From positions 1-17,350 of the forward strand of contig DAHVOH010000066.1 in the NCBI GenBank assembly GCA_027318915.1: 17,350 nt of DNA, read 5' to 3'. The notes under the pieces are model-generated. The model did no database searches and was not told the origin of the DNA. It saw only the letters and a program-made list of their open reading frames with translations. This document shows, in pieces, positions 15,037 to 17,350 of the stretch. Made by a program: the position numbers and the translations under genes. Origin of the DNA: Clostridiales bacterium (GTDB lineage: Bacteria; Bacillota_E; Sulfobacillia; Sulfobacillales; JAIMBI01). How positions within the stretch are numbered: the first letter of the stretch is position 1; every line of letters starts with the position of its first letter.

Positions 15037-15522
15037 TCAGTCCCGGTGCTTTTGACGGCGAGCCAACTCCAGCGCCTGGCGTTCCTCCTGGGAGAGGGGA
15101 TGAACGCTGTCTCCCCGAATGATTTCCTTCGCGTAGACCCTGACCTCATCACGCCCCCACAGTCCGGTGAACACCACGCCCGACGTCTTTTGGTTGAGCA
15201 GGGCCACCGCGAAGGATAGGTCGGAGCCGGTGTCGGAAAACGGGTTGAACCGCACCACGCCCACCTGGCTGAGAGCGGCCTCCAGGCCCACCTCCAGCGC
15301 CCGAATGCGCTCCTCCAACGCTTCGGTCTTGGCTTGGGCCGCGGCGGCCGTCTCCTGGGCCGCCGCCAGACTTTCCTCCAGGCTCTCCCGGGATCCCCGA
15401 AGGACGCGCCTGAGGCGCCGGGCCACCCTGCCGACGCCCGCCAGCGACCACGCGGACAGCACCAGGGCCACCAGGGCCAGAACGCCCACCGCGTAAGCGA
15501 TGTCTTGCACCGGGAAATTCAC
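15037..15522 (-). CDS. DUF4446 family membrane-anchored protein
   Basis: This 161-residue protein has unknown function. A single N-terminal membrane helix (about 8-28) is followed by a helical, Ala/Glu-rich coiled coil (45-85, LEESLAAAQETAAAAQAKTEALEER) and the DUF4446 domain. That domain is recognised by VGVVRFNPFSDTGSDLSFAVAL and GRDEVRVYAKEI, ending with SQEERQALELA. The family is usually encoded beside parB in Firmicutes, as here. The start is GTG 15522 with GGGGAG about 7 bases upstream. The 160 bases between it and parB hold the two parS-like palindromes. Confidence 0.9.
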   Translation of the reverse strand: MNFPVQDIAYAVGVLALVALVLSAWSLAGVGRVARRLRRVLRGSRESLEESLAAAQETAAAAQAKTEALEERIRALEVGLEAALSQVGVVRFNPFSDTGSDLSFAVALLNQKTSGVVFTGLWGRDEVRVYAKEIIRGDSVHPLSQEERQALELARRQKHRD

Positions 15523-15616
15523 GGCTCCACTCCCCTACTTGAACATACGGCATCCCCATCCGGCCGCGCGGCCTTCCGCGGGTCGCGGGGCCCCACGCTG
15601 CCCGACCGATTGAGCC

Positions 15617-15646
15617 CCCGCAATGTTCCTCGAGGAACATTGCGGG
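15617..15646. promoter_or_regulatory. parS-like site 1 inside a 30-bp perfect palindrome
   Basis: The core TGTTCCTCGAGGAACA (15624-15639) matches the classical Firmicute parS pattern TGTTNCACGTGAAACA except at the positions that change the centre from CACGTG to CTCGAG, plus one flanking base. It is a perfect palindrome, extended by CCCGCAA/TTGCGGG arms to 30 bp. It lies 37 bases downstream of the parB stop. ParB is expected to load here as a CTP-dependent clamp. The same sequence would form a strong RNA hairpin at the end of the parB transcript, but no T-run follows. Confidence 0.85.
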
Positions 15647-15665
15647 CACGTCCACGGCTCCCCTC

Positions 15666-15683
15666 ATGTTCCTCGAGGAACAT
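15666..15683. promoter_or_regulatory. parS-like site 2 touching the parB stop codon
   Basis: The same 16-mer as site 1 (15667-15682) stands in an 18-bp palindrome whose last base is the first base of the parB stop triplet (15683-15685). The centre-to-centre distance to site 1 is 43 bp, close to four helical turns. Confidence 0.85.
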
Positions 15684-16552
15684 CAGACGGCAAAATTGTC
15701 AGGGGGTCCGGCCGTGTCCTCGTCCAACAGGCTCAGCACCCGCTCCAGTTCTTCCAGCGACCGATAGGGAATCTCCACCTTCCCCCGTTCCGCCGTGCCG
15801 CGCAGGACGACCCGGGCGCCGAAGCGCCGTCGCAGCCTGGTCTCCACCGCATGCAGGTGGGGATCGCGCAGCGGCCGGGGGGTGGACGCATCAGGTCGCG
15901 CCGCCATCATGGCCAACTGGCGCACGGTCCAGCCATCCGCCGCCGCTTTCCGCGCCAGTGCCGCCCTGCGCTCGCCCGGCACGCCCAAAAGCACCTTTGC
16001 GTGCGCCACCGTCAATCGTCCGTCGGCCACCAAACTCCGGGCCTCGGGATCCAGTTGCAATAAGCGCAGCAGATTGGTGACGTGAGGCCGGGATTTGCCG
16101 ATGCGCTCGGCCATCTGCTCCTGTGTCCATCCGAATTCATCCAGCAGCCGCCTGAGCCCCTCCGCCTCTTCGATCGGCGTCAAGTCGTCGCGCTGGAGAT
16201 TTTCCACCAATGCCACTTCCAGCGCCTCGGCGTCCGTCCAGTGGCGGACGAGGGCGGGAATCGCCGTCTTGCCCGCCAAGCGGCTGGCGCGCACGCGCCG
16301 CTCTCCGAGGACCAGCTGATAGCGGCCGGCACGCTCACGGACGACGACCGGCTGGACGACGCCGTGGACCGCAATCGACTGCGCCAGCTCTTGCAGGGTG
16401 TCGTCCGCGAACCGCCGCCGAGGCTGGAACGGGCTCGGGTCAATCAGGTCCAGCGGGATTTCGCGCGTTCCGTCCGACGCCCCTTCGCCCCGGGCCGCCT
16501 GCTCGGCCATCAGGGCGCCTAACCCCTTACCCAGTCCCCGAGCCTTAGGCAT
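15683..16552 (-). CDS. parB: Chromosome partitioning protein ParB (Spo0J)
   Basis: This 289-residue CTP-switch clamp loads at parS, spreads along DNA and recruits SMC. In spore formers it also governs ParA/Soj. The N-terminal tail GLGKGLGALM is the ParA-stimulating peptide. The CTP-binding domain shows PFQPRRRF, GERRVRAS (83-90) and ENLQRDDLTPIEEAEG (117-132). The HTH that reads parS is around 142-165 (WTQEQMAERIGKSRPHVTNLLRLL), and a C-terminal dimer domain follows. It is Spo0J rather than Noc by its N-terminal peptide and its place after parA. ATG 16552 overlaps the parA end by 8 bases, and the parA stop TAA lies within codons 2-3 of parB in another frame. The gene ends directly in one of the two parS-like palindromes. 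Confidence 0.97.
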   Translation of the reverse strand: MPKARGLGKGLGALMAEQAARGEGASDGTREIPLDLIDPSPFQPRRRFADDTLQELAQSIAVHGVVQPVVVRERAGRYQLVLGERRVRASRLAGKTAIPALVRHWTDAEALEVALVENLQRDDLTPIEEAEGLRRLLDEFGWTQEQMAERIGKSRPHVTNLLRLLQLDPEARSLVADGRLTVAHAKVLLGVPGERRAALARKAAADGWTVRQLAMMAARPDASTPRPLRDPHLHAVETRLRRRFGARVVLRGTAERGKVEIPYRSLEELERVLSLLDEDTAGPPDNFAV

Positions 16553-17306
16553 TCAGCAGCACCTCCTTGGCCAGGTCCTCATAAATGACCGCCCCTTTGG
16601 ACCGCGGGTCGTAACGAGAGATGGGCAATCCATGGCTGGGCGCCTCGCTCAGCCGAACCGACCGGGGCACGACGGCCCGATACACCTTGGCGCCGAAATG
16701 TCGCTGCACCTCCTGAGCCACCTGCACCGACAGGTTCGTGCGCCCGTCAAACATCGTCAGCACCACCCCGTCCAATTCTAGCCCCGGATTGGTCTGCCGT
16801 CGCACCCATTCGATCGTCGCCAGCAATTGCGTGAGACCCTCCAGCGCAAAGAACTCGCACTGAATCGGGATCATCACCCCGTCCGCAGCGGTCAGCGCAT
16901 TGAGCGTCAGGAGTCCCAACGAGGGGGGGCAATCCACAAACACAAAGTCGTAACGATCCCGAATGGGAGCCAAAGCACGGGCCAGTCGCTGCTCGCGATG
17001 CTCCACGCCCGTCAACTCAATTTCGGCGCCCGCCAGGTCCAATGTGGCCGGCAGCACATGGAGGCTCGGGACCTCCGTAGCCACCACGGCCGCCATCACC
17101 GGCGCCGACTCCAGCAGCACGTCATACGCCGAGACGTCACACGCGCCTTTGTCAACGCCAAGGCCGGTCGTGGTGTTGCCCTGGGGATCGATGTCGACCG
17201 CCAAGACCCTCTTCCCCGCGTCCGCCAAATAGGCGCTCAGGTTGATGACGGTGGTCGTCTTGCCGACTCCGCCTTTTTGATTGGCCACGGCAATAACACG
17301 CCCCAT
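16545..17306 (-). CDS. parA: Chromosome partitioning ATPase ParA (Soj)
   Basis: This 253-residue deviant-Walker ATPase binds DNA as an ATP dimer, is stimulated by ParB and, in spore formers, also modulates DnaA. Visible are the P-loop ANQKGGVGKTTT with Lys11 and Lys16, the AVDIDPQGNTT switch region, VFVDCPPSLGLLTLNAL and RLSEAPSHGLPISRYDP towards the C-terminus. ATG 17306 is chosen because Soj proteins start with about two residues before the first strand (MGRVIAVANQKGG). No ribosome site lies at normal distance. GGGAGG at 17344-17349 is 37 bases upstream, with a 25-base hairpin between. An in-frame GTG at 17342 would add 12 residues unlike other Soj proteins and would sit too close to that site. 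It is probably preceded by noc/rsmG genes outside the window. Confidence 0.96.
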   Translation of the reverse strand: MGRVIAVANQKGGVGKTTTVINLSAYLADAGKRVLAVDIDPQGNTTTGLGVDKGACDVSAYDVLLESAPVMAAVVATEVPSLHVLPATLDLAGAEIELTGVEHREQRLARALAPIRDRYDFVFVDCPPSLGLLTLNALTAADGVMIPIQCEFFALEGLTQLLATIEWVRRQTNPGLELDGVVLTMFDGRTNLSVQVAQEVQRHFGAKVYRAVVPRSVRLSEAPSHGLPISRYDPRSKGAVIYEDLAKEVLLNA

Positions 17307-17313
17307 TGTTGTC

Positions 17314-17338
17314 GTTTTCCGGCTCCGGGCCGGAAAAC
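17314..17338 (-). promoter_or_regulatory. Strong hairpin between the parA ribosome site and start codon
   Basis: GTTTTCCGGC and GCCGGAAAAC are perfect 10-base arms around a five-base loop, centred 20 bases upstream of the parA ATG. GGGAGG at 17344-17349 lies on the other side. Folding the hairpin out would leave an effective Shine-Dalgarno to ATG distance of about 12 bases. Confidence 0.7.
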
Positions 17339-17350
17339 ACACACCTCCCG

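Noticed and set aside
14025..15122. 365-residue plus-strand frame opposite the YkvI-like gene
   Set aside because: It is Gln/Arg/Pro-rich without similarity or a ribosome site, and the minus-strand gene shows clear membrane helices and a family motif.
15300..17350. Replication origin with DnaA boxes near parAB
   Set aside because: No TTATNCACA-type boxes were seen on either strand in this part. The origin is likely beyond the window.
1..17350. CRISPR array, defence island or prophage
   Set aside because: No regularly spaced repeats, cas, restriction, toxin-antitoxin or phage structural genes are recognisable.

Overview
The window shows the origin-proximal housekeeping block of a GC-rich, probably spore-forming member of the Firmicutes (Bacillota). 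The evidence is the order parA-parB-DUF4446 ... cvpA-mscS-DUF951-rpsF-ssb-rpsR-rplI-lonC-dnaB-purA, all read on the minus strand. A LonC-type protease, known only from spore formers, and Gram-positive-style Shine-Dalgarno sequences agree with this. GC looks to be about 60-65 % by eye. A Symbiobacterium-, Limnochordia- or Sulfobacillus-like lineage would fit, but no species can be named. The chromosome origin probably lies beyond the right edge, next to parA.

Layout from left to right. Positions 1-4283 are a plus-strand pile of insertion sequences: a possible tail of an IS110-like transposase, an istB remnant without its P-loop, an IS21-family copy with intact istA but istB cut after about 71 codons, and an IS1634-family element whose 21-bp inverted ends (2422-2442, 4263-4283) sit exactly at that break. 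Positions 4284-5231 hold two single-gene tRNA units on the minus strand, tRNA-Thr(CGU) and tRNA-Gly(CCC), each with its own promoter and intrinsic terminator. Positions 5232-11439 hold the rpsF-ssb-rpsR-rplI-lonC-dnaB-purA operon behind a promoter with a perfect TATAAT box. In it, rplI/lonC and lonC/dnaB are joined by GTGA overlaps. Positions 11464-15522 hold a tight run of mostly membrane genes: DUF4446, a YkvI-like transporter-fold protein, a tail-anchored TPR protein, a small four-helix membrane protein, CvpA-like, MscS-like and DUF951. Positions 15523-17350 hold two parS-like palindromes, parB and parA.

The genes serve chromosome segregation (ParA, ParB, parS), replication (DnaB helicase, SSB), translation (S6, S18, L9, two tRNAs), purine synthesis (PurA), proteolysis (LonC) and envelope or osmotic homeostasis (MscS, CvpA-like and neighbours). 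The most notable signals are the twin parS-like sites with a CTCGAG core in place of CACGTG, one inside a 30-bp perfect palindrome and one touching the parB stop codon. Next come a strong hairpin between a distant Shine-Dalgarno and the parA start codon, the translationally chained envelope cluster, and the placement of lonC inside the replication/translation operon. I see no CRISPR array, prophage or clear new defence system.
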